Source: JAUMBM01 sp964441755 (GTDB lineage Bacteria > Bacteroidota > Bacteroidia > Chitinophagales > Saprospiraceae). Taken from it: a stretch of 64,000 nucleotides of DNA. Position numbers and translations under genes: made by a program. The notes beneath the pieces were generated by a model. It saw nothing but the letters and a program-made list of their open reading frames with translations. It was not told the DNA's origin and did no database searches. The stretch spans positions 186,001 to 250,000 of the forward strand of contig CAYTVG010000003.1 of assembly GCA_964441755.1 (NCBI GenBank). The letters are read 5' to 3'. This document shows, piece by piece, positions 54,168 to 62,816 of the stretch (position 1 is its first letter; each line of letters begins with the position of its first letter).

Positions 54168-55223
54168 ATGAATGCATTAATCAATACACAGCGCTGGAAC
54201 AAGGTGATGCACTGGTTGACCCGACGCCTTACCTATCATAGCTTGTTTTGGCTCCTGATATTGATTTTGCTGATGCAGCTTGAAGAACAAAAATTTGGTT
54301 TTTGGTTTAGCTTGTCCAATGAATTAATCAATGTACTGTTTAATATCCTGATCGTATACTTCAATATTCTCTACCTCGTCCCCACATACCTGGTCAAAGG
54401 AAAATACGCACAGTATCTCATCCTGTTACTGGCGACAACCTTTATAGTGACTCCTCTCAGAATTATTATTTTTTATGCCAAATTTGCAGCTTACCCAACT
54501 TTACAGCAGGAGTTGCTCACCAACCTCAACCTATATTTTTTAATCACTTTTTTCATCGCCAACGCATCTACGGTGGTCAAAATCATCAGTGACTGGTTTC
54601 GCCAACAACGCCAAACCCAGGAGTTGCGCACGCAAACCATGCAATCGGAGCTCAATTTTTTAAAAAGCCAGATTAATCCACACTTTTTATTTAATACCCT
54701 TAATAATCTGTACGCACTTACCTTACGCAAATCAGACAAGGCGCCGGATATTGTCATCAAACTCGCAGAGATGATGCGTTACATGCTTTATGAATGCAAT
54801 GAAAAAAAAGTTCCGCTCAGCAAAGAGATTAACTACCTGCGCAATTATCTGGATCTGGAGCAACTGCGCCAACATGAAGGTATAGATATTCGCTTCAGCG
54901 TTAATGGCAACATACATGAGCAGCAAATTGCGCCCTTGCTGATAATCCCCTTTCTGGAAAACGCCTTCAAGCACGGTGTAAATCACCAATTGACAGAAGG
55001 CTTCATTCATGTGTCGGTAGATATTGCTGATACGAAGCTCACTTTCCATATAGAAAACAGCAAAGGCGGGCCAATCATCAGACCAGATGGCCGTCGCAGT
55101 GGTGGTATCGGGCTGGTCAATGTGAGGAGGAGACTGGATCTGCTATACCCGGGCCACTATCAGCTGGCCATTGATGACCATCCGCATACCTACTCCGTTC
55201 ATTTGAGTATTGAACTCATATGA
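54168..55223 (+). CDS. LytS-type sensor histidine kinase
   Basis: The 351-residue protein has four N-terminal membrane segments (about 20-145). A short linker leads to a His_kinase (LytS/YehU) domain. The phosphoacceptor His is in INPHFLFNTLNNLYAL (about residue 170), and the HATPase region has IPFLENAFKHGV and GGIGLVNVRRRLDLLY. It probably autophosphorylates and passes phosphate to the LytTR regulator 47 bases downstream. No extracellular sensor domain is present, so the signal is probably membrane-associated; this is inference. Confidence 0.92.
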   Translation: MNALINTQRWNKVMHWLTRRLTYHSLFWLLILILLMQLEEQKFGFWFSLSNELINVLFNILIVYFNILYLVPTYLVKGKYAQYLILLLATTFIVTPLRIIIFYAKFAAYPTLQQELLTNLNLYFLITFFIANASTVVKIISDWFRQQRQTQELRTQTMQSELNFLKSQINPHFLFNTLNNLYALTLRKSDKAPDIVIKLAEMMRYMLYECNEKKVPLSKEINYLRNYLDLEQLRQHEGIDIRFSVNGNIHEQQIAPLLIIPFLENAFKHGVNHQLTEGFIHVSVDIADTKLTFHIENSKGGPIIRPDGRRSGGIGLVNVRRRLDLLYPGHYQLAIDDHPHTYSVHLSIELI

Positions 55224-55270
55224 GCAGATGAATAAAGTTTACTATCGCTTTATCTATTAAAATATCTGTC

Positions 55271-56005
55271 ATGATTAATGTAATTATCGTAGATGACGAG
55301 CCCCTCGCATTAGATGTACTGGAAACCTTCATCGAAAAGATGCCATCTCTTCGCCTTGTAAAGCGATGCAATAACGCCTTTGAAGCCAATGCGGTGCTGC
55401 AGACCGAATCTATTGATCTCATTTTTTTGGACATCCAGATGCCCCAGATGAGTGGAATCGAATTTTTGCGTTCTCTGAGCAACCCTCCCAAGATTATTTT
55501 CACAACTGCTTTCTCTAACTATGCCGTAGAAGGCTTTGAACTTAATGCGGTTGACTATCTGCTGAAGCCTATCTCTCTGGACAGGTTTATGAAAGCTGTC
55601 AATAGGGCAATTGAGCAGATACAGCCCAAAAAAAGAGAGGAAGCAGTGTCGGAAGCCGGTCAGGTTGAATCAGAGCATGATTATATTTTTGTCAAGGCAG
55701 ATAAGAAACTCGTAAAAGTCAACTTCTCGGAAATCATCTACATTGAAGGGCTCAAGGATTATGTTATCATCCGACTCGACAATTCCAGGGTTATCACCCT
55801 GCAAACTATGAAGAGTCTGGAAGATAAGCTGCCGACAGACAAATTCCGTCGCATCCATCGCTCCTATATTGTCAATATTGATAAAATTGAGGCAATAGTA
55901 GGCAATATGATTGAGGTGAATGAAAAAGGCCAACTCAAACACTTGCCGATGGGTAAGAACTACCGCGATGAATTACTGGATCTTATCAACCAAAACCGAC
56001 TGTGA
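55271..56005 (+). CDS. LytTR-family response regulator
   Basis: The 244-residue protein has a receiver domain (1-120) with the acidic pair DD at 8-9, phosphoacceptor D54 in LIFLDIQMPQMSG, and the signalling K in YLLKPISLDRF. The LytTR DNA-binding domain (about 140-240) includes YIEGLKDYVIIRLDNSRVI and FRRIHRSYIVNIDKI. It is the cognate partner of the upstream kinase. Targets are unknown; LytTR sites are direct repeats that I did not find with confidence here. Convergent with the DUF3810 gene 19 bases away. Confidence 0.94.
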   Translation: MINVIIVDDEPLALDVLETFIEKMPSLRLVKRCNNAFEANAVLQTESIDLIFLDIQMPQMSGIEFLRSLSNPPKIIFTTAFSNYAVEGFELNAVDYLLKPISLDRFMKAVNRAIEQIQPKKREEAVSEAGQVESEHDYIFVKADKKLVKVNFSEIIYIEGLKDYVIIRLDNSRVITLQTMKSLEDKLPTDKFRRIHRSYIVNIDKIEAIVGNMIEVNEKGQLKHLPMGKNYRDELLDLINQNRL

Positions 56006-56023
56006 TGAAAACAACTTATGCTG

Positions 56024-57127
56024 CTATTTCATTGTTTGTCGCCAGGATTCTACCAACAAAACCACCTTATCGTAATTGTCAATCCCCTCTCCAATACCTT
56101 GTAATCGCAGGTATGCATCATAGGCGTTGTGCCTCAGTTCTGGCATAATACGCTTAAAGGCGAGTAAGTTGGCATTGATAGCATCAATGTCCGCCAATAC
56201 GCCAGGAGGTAGGCTTGTCCTGAATTCATGATACGCATCGGGCCTGGCGTGCTTGTATTGCAATGCCATTGTACGCCAGTATACGAGCCTGCCGGCATAC
56301 TGAATCCACGGATGATTGGTTTCTATACAGGCCAGATAAGCCCAAAAGTTGCATTCTCCTTCATCACCAAATCCATAGCCATGTGCAAGTTCATGCGCAA
56401 TGACCTCCGGTTGAAGAAGGTGGCTCAGGCCTGCATCGTAGTGTCCTTCGCCACTAAAAGGAAAGAAAATGCCCATCGTACTAAACCTGAGTAATATGCC
56501 CGGGGGGTATAACTTTTTGGCCCTAACACTGGCTGCTACAGGATAATCCAGGCGGCTAAGAACCCTTTCCAAGCCCGCTATTAGCAAATCTTCCGTACCT
56601 GCCGGCATAGAGGCTGCAGAAAGCGGGATGCTATCCCCGATATTGAAGGGAAGTTGCGTCCTCAAAAGAACGACAGCCTCTGTTTCTCTAAACAGTGCCT
56701 TTTCAAGTGAGTCGAGTGAAAAATTTATCTCTTCAAGGTCCAGTTGATCTGTTACAGATACCCTGCCATAGTTGAAGCCCCAGCTCCATAAAAATCCCAC
56801 TACCAAAAAGCTCAAACTTCCAAGGCTGAAAAACAGCATAGCAAGGAGTTTACCCTGCCAGTTTGGCTCCGATCGCCAGGATCGCCAGCCTGCGTATAGC
56901 AGTACGCCCAGTAACAGCGGAACTACTATGTATATCAATGCAAAGGGAAGGAGTCGGCTCAAGTCTGCTATCATCATCCTGACACCCGCGTATATCCATC
57001 GGCTGTAGCACGCCTCGATCCAGGAGGCAGGCATCCATACACGCATAAGTACAGAAATTACAGCCAACAGTATCAACGTAGTAACTAGCCGATGTTTTGC
57101 AAATATACCTATGACCCGGTTCAACAT
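56024..57127 (-). CDS. DUF3810 membrane protein with zinc-peptidase motif
   Basis: The 367-residue protein starts at ATG 57127 (MLNRVIGIFAKHR), avoiding 29 residues of low-quality upstream reading frame. Three hydrophobic segments (about 10-30, 55-80, 95-120) precede a soluble domain with HELAHGYGFGDEGECNFWAY. The HExxH motif plus a downstream Glu fits a gluzincin-type metallopeptidase. The family is found mainly in Bacteroidota and Firmicutes; the substrate is unknown. It is divergent from trxA; the promoter for trxA lies within its upstream region. Confidence 0.85.
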   Translation of the reverse strand: MLNRVIGIFAKHRLVTTLILLAVISVLMRVWMPASWIEACYSRWIYAGVRMMIADLSRLLPFALIYIVVPLLLGVLLYAGWRSWRSEPNWQGKLLAMLFFSLGSLSFLVVGFLWSWGFNYGRVSVTDQLDLEEINFSLDSLEKALFRETEAVVLLRTQLPFNIGDSIPLSAASMPAGTEDLLIAGLERVLSRLDYPVAASVRAKKLYPPGILLRFSTMGIFFPFSGEGHYDAGLSHLLQPEVIAHELAHGYGFGDEGECNFWAYLACIETNHPWIQYAGRLVYWRTMALQYKHARPDAYHEFRTSLPPGVLADIDAINANLLAFKRIMPELRHNAYDAYLRLQGIGEGIDNYDKVVLLVESWRQTMK

Positions 57128-57142
57128 ACAATCTTTCTCCTT

Positions 57143-57150
57143 TATATTTG
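57143..57150 (+). promoter_or_regulatory. Candidate -7 element for trxA
   Basis: TATATTTG fits TAnnTTTG, 69 bases before the trxA start; no clear -33 TTG. Confidence 0.45.
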
Positions 57151-57219
57151 AAACTGTTTTAGTAGACAAAATGTTATTGGAAGGAAGTAATTTCAGATAA
57201 CATAAAAATAACAACGTAT

Positions 57220-57537
57220 ATGGCTTTGGAACTAACCGACAACAATTTCAAAGAAAAAGCGGTCGATATCGACGGTGTTGCTGTCATTGATTTTTGGGCA
57301 GAGTGGTGTGGCCCCTGCCGCATGATTGGTCCGATTATTGAAGAACTACATCATGAATATGCCGGTAAGGTAGTGGTTGGCAAGGTAGATGTCGACACCA
57401 ATCCTGAGGTGTCTACAAAATATGGCATCCGCAATATCCCGACTGTGTTGTTTCTTAAGAATGGCGAGGTAGTTGACAAGCAGGTGGGGGTAACCACAAA
57501 GCAAAATTTTGTCAACAAAATTGAAGCTTTGCTCTAA
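57220..57537 (+). CDS. trxA: Thioredoxin
   Basis: The 105-residue protein has the WCGPC active site (C30 and C33) and cis-Pro in IRNIPTVLFLKNGE. It is a cytoplasmic disulfide reductant. The length and sequence are typical of housekeeping thioredoxin. A large two-hairpin element follows at 57572 and probably ends the transcript before the DUF58 gene. The divergent neighbour encodes DUF3810. Confidence 0.97.
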   Translation: MALELTDNNFKEKAVDIDGVAVIDFWAEWCGPCRMIGPIIEELHHEYAGKVVVGKVDVDTNPEVSTKYGIRNIPTVLFLKNGEVVDKQVGVTTKQNFVNKIEALL

Positions 57538-57571
57538 TCCGCCAAAATAATTTATCTTAGCAGGGTGTCTG

Positions 57572-57661
57572 GAAACGCTCTTTGGCGGCTGACGCTGCCA
57601 AAGAGCGTTTCAGATATATACATGTTTGTAGATTTTTTTCCCAAAATCAATCAACATGTAT
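57572..57661. terminator. Two-hairpin intergenic element (copy C) after trxA
   Basis: Perfect 15-bp arms GAAACGCTCTTTGGC (57572-57586) and 57597-57611 form the first hairpin; the sequence is very close to copy A at 6995. A second, ATACATGTT/AACATGTAT (57618-57626 and 57653-57661), encloses GATTTT/AAAATC (57631-57636 and 57643-57648). Confidence 0.8.
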
Positions 57662-57756
57662 GCGTAACTTTATTTCCTTTGCAGCACTAAGGAAGGAAAT
57701 GAAAACAGGTCAACCCGAGTTCATTGATGTAAGCAGCAGCATATTGCACAAAGAAT

Positions 57757-58692
57757 ATGAAGACATACGAATTAGACAGTAAGCAGGTGAGAGAGATGGG
57801 GCAGTTAGAACTGCTCGCACGCCAAGTTGTTGAAGGGTTTATAATAGGCTTGCATAAAAGTCCTTTTCACGGTTTTTCTGTTGAATTTGCCGAACACAGG
57901 CTCTACAACCAAGGGGAATCTACCCGCAATATTGACTGGAAAGTATATGCCCGTACCGAAAAACTGTTTACCAAAAGATACGAAGAGGAGACAAATCTGC
58001 GCTGTCAGTTGGTCATAGATTCCTCCGGATCAATGTTTTTCCCTGAAGTAACTGCCAGTTCGGTTGAGTACATCAATAAAATCCGCTTCTCTGCTTTGGC
58101 GGCAGCTTCTCTTATGAATTTGCTTCAGCGGCAGCGCGATGCCTTCGGACTTAGTATTTTCAATGAGAATATCACTACCCATACGCCTGCCAAGTCAAGT
58201 ACTACCCACTATCGACTGCTGCTGACCTACCTGGAAAAAATGATCAGTCAAAAACCTGCAACACTTCGTACCAACGCAGCCAAGGCGTTACATGAAATTG
58301 CAGAAAGCATCCACAGAAGATCCCTTGTTATGATTTTCAGTGATATGTTTGATGACAGCGAACATATGGATCAATTGTTTTCAGCGCTTCAGCACCTCAA
58401 ATACAATAAGCATGAGGTTGTTTTATTTCACACGGTAGACAGATCTAAAGAAATTGATTTTGACTATGACAACAGACCTTACCTGTTTGTTGACATGGAA
58501 ACGGGTGAGCAGTTGAAGCTACAGCCCAATCAGGTTAAAGATTATTATACCCAACAAGTAGGTGACTATATCAATGCATTGCGCATGCGTTGTCTGCAAT
58601 ACAAAATCGACTATGTGGAAGCAGACATTCAGAAAGGGTTCAAAAACATTCTGCAGCAGTATTTGCTGAAGCGCAGCAAGATGTACACCTAA
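57757..58692 (+). CDS. DUF58-domain protein (VWA-like)
   Basis: The 311-residue protein has the DUF58 signatures. GLHKSPFHGFSVEFAEHR and STRNIDWKVYARTEKLFTKRY precede a VWA-like LVIDSSGSM (metal-site DxSxS). DUF58 proteins often work with MoxR-type AAA ATPases, but none is next to this gene. The start is ATG 57757. ppk2 follows after 11 bases and is likely co-transcribed. The function is unknown; a chaperone-like or envelope-related role is proposed for related operons. Confidence 0.9.
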   Translation: MKTYELDSKQVREMGQLELLARQVVEGFIIGLHKSPFHGFSVEFAEHRLYNQGESTRNIDWKVYARTEKLFTKRYEEETNLRCQLVIDSSGSMFFPEVTASSVEYINKIRFSALAAASLMNLLQRQRDAFGLSIFNENITTHTPAKSSTTHYRLLLTYLEKMISQKPATLRTNAAKALHEIAESIHRRSLVMIFSDMFDDSEHMDQLFSALQHLKYNKHEVVLFHTVDRSKEIDFDYDNRPYLFVDMETGEQLKLQPNQVKDYYTQQVGDYINALRMRCLQYKIDYVEADIQKGFKNILQQYLLKRSKMYT

Positions 58693-58703
58693 GATTTCAC
58701 AAC

Positions 58704-59477
58704 ATGCCAACGATTCACCCAATGCAGCATTTACGAGAGCATTCCACCACAGCAGCAGCCGAAACGATCAGTAAGGAAGAAGCCAGAAATATCACTCGTT
58801 CGAGAGTGGAACGAATAAGGGACCTCCACGATATCTTCGTAGCCAGCCGGCAGCACAGCATGCTGATTGTATTTCAGGGTATGGATGGCAGTGGAAAAGA
58901 TGGTGCTGCCAAAAATATTTTTGGCCTCTGTGCACCTTATGGTCTGCGTTCTTACAGCTTTAAAAGACCAACGGAAGAGGAACTTGCGCATGATTTTCTT
59001 TGGCGAATCTACAGACAACTACCTGCTAAAGGGGAAATTGCGCTATTCAATCGCTCTCATTATGAGGATATTGTTATTCAACGTGTACACAACTGGATTG
59101 ATGAGCAGCGTGTACATCAGCGAATGAAAGCCATCAATGCCTTTGAAGAAAATCTCAGAGATGATAACAATACAACCATTCTGAAGTTTTTCCTGCATAT
59201 CTCCTATGCGCAACAGGCTATCGAACTACAGCAACGGATTGATGATCCTACCAAGCACTGGAAACACAATGCCAACGACTGGAAAGAAAGAGAATTGTGG
59301 GACAGTTATATGGATGCTTACGACTATGCCATCAGTAACAGTCATATTCCCTGGCATATTATTCCGGTAGACCAGCGGTGGTATCGCGATTATCTCATCT
59401 CAGGCATTGTGCTTGAAGCCATGGAGAAAATGCAGCTTGACTATCCTCGCCTACAGCCTGATGAAGCAGAGAAATAA
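58704..59477 (+). CDS. Polyphosphate kinase 2 (PPK2), probable class III
   Basis: The protein is 257 residues from ATG 58704; an upstream in-frame start lies inside DUF58 and is rejected. It has the Walker A FQGMDGSGKDGAAKNIF, the lid block SFKRPTEEELAHDFLWR, and FNRSHYEDIVI (Walker B side). These motifs match class III PPK2 enzymes, which phosphorylate AMP and ADP using polyphosphate. It is about 30 residues shorter than some relatives at the N-terminus. It sits in a likely operon with DUF58 and an S4 protein. Confidence 0.9.
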   Translation: MPTIHPMQHLREHSTTAAAETISKEEARNITRSRVERIRDLHDIFVASRQHSMLIVFQGMDGSGKDGAAKNIFGLCAPYGLRSYSFKRPTEEELAHDFLWRIYRQLPAKGEIALFNRSHYEDIVIQRVHNWIDEQRVHQRMKAINAFEENLRDDNNTTILKFFLHISYAQQAIELQQRIDDPTKHWKHNANDWKERELWDSYMDAYDYAISNSHIPWHIIPVDQRWYRDYLISGIVLEAMEKMQLDYPRLQPDEAEK

Positions 59478-59525
59478 CCTTTATCGCGGCAGCAACAGAT
59501 TACCCATGCAGTAAATATAAGAAAG

Positions 59526-59939
59526 GTGTCACAAAAAGTACGTATCGATAAGTGGTTGTGGAGCGTGCGTATTTTCAAATCCCGCACAATAGCAACGGAT
59601 ACCATCAAAGCAGGTAAAGTAAAGGTCAATAATGTACTTGTAAAGGCATCCCAACTCGTACAGACAGGAGACCGGGTTTTTGTACAGAAAAACGGCTTCC
59701 AATTCCAGTTTGAAGTCATTAATCCAATCGAAAAACGTGTTGGCGCTGCTATAGCCCAGACCTGCTATCTCGACCTTACACCCACGGAAGAACTCAATAA
59801 GTACAAGGACTGGTTTGTCGGAAAATCAGGCGTTGAGTTTCGCGAAAGAGGCAGTGGTCGCCCAACGAAAAAAGAACGTCGTGAGATCGATGACTTCAAG
59901 ACCTACACGGATTTTTATGACTGGGATGATGAAGATTAG
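59526..59939 (+). CDS. S4-domain RNA-binding protein (Hsp15-like)
   Basis: The 137-residue protein starts with a GTG (59526): VRIDKWLWSVRIFKSRTIAT is the S4 opening, and GKVKVNNVLVKASQLVQTGD completes the domain. The acidic tail (DFYDWDDED) follows a basic linker (RPTKKERR). Family members such as Hsp15 bind ribosomal RNA to recycle stalled 50S subunits. It is the last gene of the DUF58-ppk2-S4 run, 48 bases downstream of ppk2. Whether it is a real Hsp15 functional equivalent is unknown. Confidence 0.9.
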   Translation: MSQKVRIDKWLWSVRIFKSRTIATDTIKAGKVKVNNVLVKASQLVQTGDRVFVQKNGFQFQFEVINPIEKRVGAAIAQTCYLDLTPTEELNKYKDWFVGKSGVEFRERGSGRPTKKERREIDDFKTYTDFYDWDDED

Positions 59940-60091
59940 GGCATAGCTGACAATTCGTGCCCCGGGGCAAGTAATGAACCGTTGTTTTACATGATCCAGC
60001 GCAAGAATAAAGCGGAAGAAAGGTGAAAATGCACGAACAATTACCCTTTCCGGGCCCCTACTGATGAGATCCCGAAGCAGTATCTATGACT

Positions 60092-60134
60092 TTCTTTCAT
60101 TGGCGCAGCTTAGAGAAGTGCGCCAATGAAAGAA
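60092..60134. terminator. Terminator hairpin between convergent S4 and dehydrogenase genes
   Basis: Perfect 16-bp arms (60092-60107 and 60119-60134) with an 11-base loop. It lies 19 bases before the stop of the convergent hbd gene. Confidence 0.75.
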
Positions 60135-60152
60135 CATCACACAATATCATCA

Positions 60153-61043
60153 CTAGCGTACAAAGCGCTCAGCCAGCTGTAATGACTTACTGCCTGCCGT
60201 GTATTTATAGAATCCCTCTCCACTTTTCACACCCAGTCTTCCTGCCCTTACCATGTTGACCAACAATGGACAAGGAGCATACTTAGGCTGACCAAAACCA
60301 TCCTGTAACACTTGCAGTATGGACAGGCAAACATCCAGTCCGATAAAGTCTGCAAGTTGGAGAGGTCCCATGGGATGAGCCATACCAAGCTTCATCACGG
60401 TATCAATTTCTTCCACACCGGCAACTCCCTCAAAAAGCGTGTAGATGGCCTCATTAATCATGGGCATCAAAATGCGATTGGCTACAAAACCAGGATAATC
60501 ATTCACCTCCACCGGTGATTTTCCCAGAACGCGTGAAAGATCCATCACCGTCTGTGTCACTGCATCGGATGTTGCATATCCCCGAATGACCTCAACAAGC
60601 TTCATCACAGGTACCGGATTCATAAAATGCATACCGATGACCTTCTCAGGACGCCGGGTTACAGCGGCAATTTGCGTGATTGAAATAGAAGATGTGTTGG
60701 TAGCCAAAATTGCTGTTGCCGGAGCCGCTTCATCCATTTCCCGGAAAATTTGCAATTTGAGATCCGTGCGCTCAGTGGCAGCTTCAACCACCAAATCAGC
60801 TGCTTTTACGCCCTCTGTTATGCTGGTACTACTTGCAATATTGGCCAGCGTCTGCATCTTTACCTCTTCTGTAATCGTCTCCTTCTTGCACATACGATCC
60901 AGATTAGCCGTGATCGTAGCCATAGCCTTGTCCAGCGCCTGCTGAGATACATCTATCAGCGTGACAGAAAACCCATGTTGTGCAAATACGTGCGCAATCC
61001 CGTTGCCCATGGTACCTGCACCTATAACGCTTATCTGCTTCAT
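60153..61043 (-). CDS. hbd: 3-hydroxybutyryl-CoA dehydrogenase (3-hydroxyacyl-CoA dehydrogenase family)
   Basis: The 296-residue protein starts MKQISVIGAGTMGNGIAHVF, an NAD-binding loop. The catalytic His is in VIGMHFMNPVPVMKLVEVI, and the C-terminal domain has GFVANRILMPMINEAI. It interconverts 3-hydroxybutyryl-CoA and acetoacetyl-CoA, in butyrate/acetyl-CoA metabolism or fatty-acid degradation. It is the short, single-domain form. The gene appears to be a single unit. Confidence 0.93.
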   Translation of the reverse strand: MKQISVIGAGTMGNGIAHVFAQHGFSVTLIDVSQQALDKAMATITANLDRMCKKETITEEVKMQTLANIASSTSITEGVKAADLVVEAATERTDLKLQIFREMDEAAPATAILATNTSSISITQIAAVTRRPEKVIGMHFMNPVPVMKLVEVIRGYATSDAVTQTVMDLSRVLGKSPVEVNDYPGFVANRILMPMINEAIYTLFEGVAGVEEIDTVMKLGMAHPMGPLQLADFIGLDVCLSILQVLQDGFGQPKYAPCPLLVNMVRAGRLGVKSGEGFYKYTAGSKSLQLAERFVR

Positions 61044-61382
61044 AATATCTTTTGGTTTTGGTTAGAAATGATTGTGATAGCCCATTGTCGGCTCACAAAA
61101 ACCAGGTGAATGGTACAGAATCCAAACATTGCCAATAGAAGCGTGATGAAAATTTATTGACAGATGAAAAAAGTATATTTCCTACATATTTCGACCTCTT
61201 TGAATTGAACAGACACACCCAATACATGAAAACGGCCCGAAATATATCACCTGCCTGGCACCAAAATTCCCGAATACGCTCTGGTAACCTGATTAGCAAT
61301 TATATTAATAACCAGCTTATAAACCACAGGCACAGGCCCCAAGCTGTGGAGTCTGTGCCTGTAGAAGAGTAGCCTGACTGGA
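61044..61382. other. 339-base gap between hbd and the TPR gene
   Basis: No gene is seen. A hairpin of ACAGGCACAG (61326-61335) and CTGTGCCTGT (61353-61362) lies 21 bases beyond the TPR gene's stop and probably terminates it. No -7 box for hbd is evident. Confidence 0.55.
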
Positions 61383-62702
61383 TTAATTCTTAAAATAAGG
61401 CTCCTCGTTGGTACCCCCTGCCTGTACTTTCTCAAGACGGCCCTTGAAAATATTGGAAGTCACAGGATCATTGATACGCACATAGATTTCCTTAAGTGCT
61501 ATCAGGGTATTGAGATCATTGGGATTCATACCTTCACACTTTTTGAAGTAAGGAAGAGCCTTTTCAAACTCAGCTGTGATTTCCGTCTGCAGGACGTCGT
61601 AACGCTTTTGTTCTGCAGCACTCAATCCCAATGCTTTTTGCTCATTGATCAATGATGCAGCCCTGTTAAAATAAACTGCCCCAATACTGTAGATAGCATC
61701 AAAAAAGTTGGGATCGATGGCAAGTGCCCGCTGGTAATAATCAAGTGCCGAATTCAGAAAGGCATCCGCCTCTGCCTTATTGCCTGCCTGATACTCACGC
61801 TGGTATAAGTTATCATAAACACTGCCAAGCGTAGAATACAAGGAGACATTTTTGGGCTCCTTAGCGATTGCTGCCTCAAGTTTGCTGATCAGTTCATCAA
61901 GCTTATTGATACGAAGAAAGTGATTGATTTCAGCAAACAGCAGCGAAACATCATCAGGATAGAGCTTACGGCCAGCATCCAGATAAGTGTAGGCCTCATC
62001 CATATTTTCTTCAGCCGTGATTGTATACAATGCCTCATAAACTGCAGGCTTATCTGTCTTTAGTTCATAAAGCTTCAAAAAATAAGGTTTTGCCTTTGGC
62101 AGCTCCTGCGCATTCAAAGCAGCTAAACCTGTGATATACAATTGATCGTTATACACATTAGTCTCATCCAGAGAACTTGCCTCTGCATTTTCTTTCAAAG
62201 CATTGTGCGCATTCAATACCGCCTCAAAATCTGAGAAAGCCGAAGAAAAATCACCATTTTCATAGGCCATGATACCCAGATTGTACAGATTGGACTGCAG
62301 TTGGCGAAGACCATTGAGCGCTGCCTTGGACTCGAATTTTTTAGTTGCTAACTGAAGTGCGCGCGTAAACGATTCATAGGCAACCAGGCCGGGGTTATCA
62401 ACCTTGGGCAGATCTTCAATATTTCCAAAATTGAGCTGCTTGATATTGACGATCTGGTTAGAAATCTCGAGATAAATATCCCCTTGTGTCTGCCACGCTT
62501 TCACAGTAGCAGCGATGGTGGGATCATCCATAGCGAGTTTAATTTCCTGAACAGCCTCGTGCAACTTGGAAAGGTTGTTCGAAGGATCAATGTTATAGGC
62601 ACTGAGCGCGCTGCCTGCCTTCCGCAATGCCCTCTCGCCGTCTTGCGCCTGGGCATAGCCGGCAAGTAGAACGAAGGCCAGCAAGAAGAGAAAATTTTTC
62701 AT
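61383..62702 (-). CDS. Exported TPR protein downstream of gyrA
   Basis: The 439-residue protein has signal peptide MKNFLFLLAFVLLAGYAQAQ. Multiple tetratricopeptide-type repeats are spread through the sequence; clear examples are ENGDFSSAFSDFEAVLNAHN (about 150), ELPKAKPYFLKLYELKTDK and SALDYYQRALAIDPNFFDAI (about 330). It is probably a periplasmic scaffold. A TPR gene directly after gyrA is common in Bacteroidota. The gap to gyrA is 114 bases with no terminator, so co-transcription is possible. Confidence 0.82.
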   Translation of the reverse strand: MKNFLFLLAFVLLAGYAQAQDGERALRKAGSALSAYNIDPSNNLSKLHEAVQEIKLAMDDPTIAATVKAWQTQGDIYLEISNQIVNIKQLNFGNIEDLPKVDNPGLVAYESFTRALQLATKKFESKAALNGLRQLQSNLYNLGIMAYENGDFSSAFSDFEAVLNAHNALKENAEASSLDETNVYNDQLYITGLAALNAQELPKAKPYFLKLYELKTDKPAVYEALYTITAEENMDEAYTYLDAGRKLYPDDVSLLFAEINHFLRINKLDELISKLEAAIAKEPKNVSLYSTLGSVYDNLYQREYQAGNKAEADAFLNSALDYYQRALAIDPNFFDAIYSIGAVYFNRAASLINEQKALGLSAAEQKRYDVLQTEITAEFEKALPYFKKCEGMNPNDLNTLIALKEIYVRINDPVTSNIFKGRLEKVQAGGTNEEPYFKN

Positions 62703-62816
62703 AACTAGAAGAATTGATAATTAGACAAATCAGAAATTTGACAGTGTAAACAAGCTCCTCGGTGTTGAAACGAATAAGTTTACAAAAAGGTATTTTATAG
62801 CGAAAATAAAGAAAAA

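Noticed and set aside
57582..57782. 66-codon frame between trxA and DUF58
   Set aside because: It begins inside the two-hairpin element and overlaps the DUF58 start; no domain or promoter.
59940..60152. tRNA or small RNA gene
   Set aside because: No cloverleaf arrangement or anticodon arm; only the terminator hairpin is visible. No tRNA was found in any other gap either.
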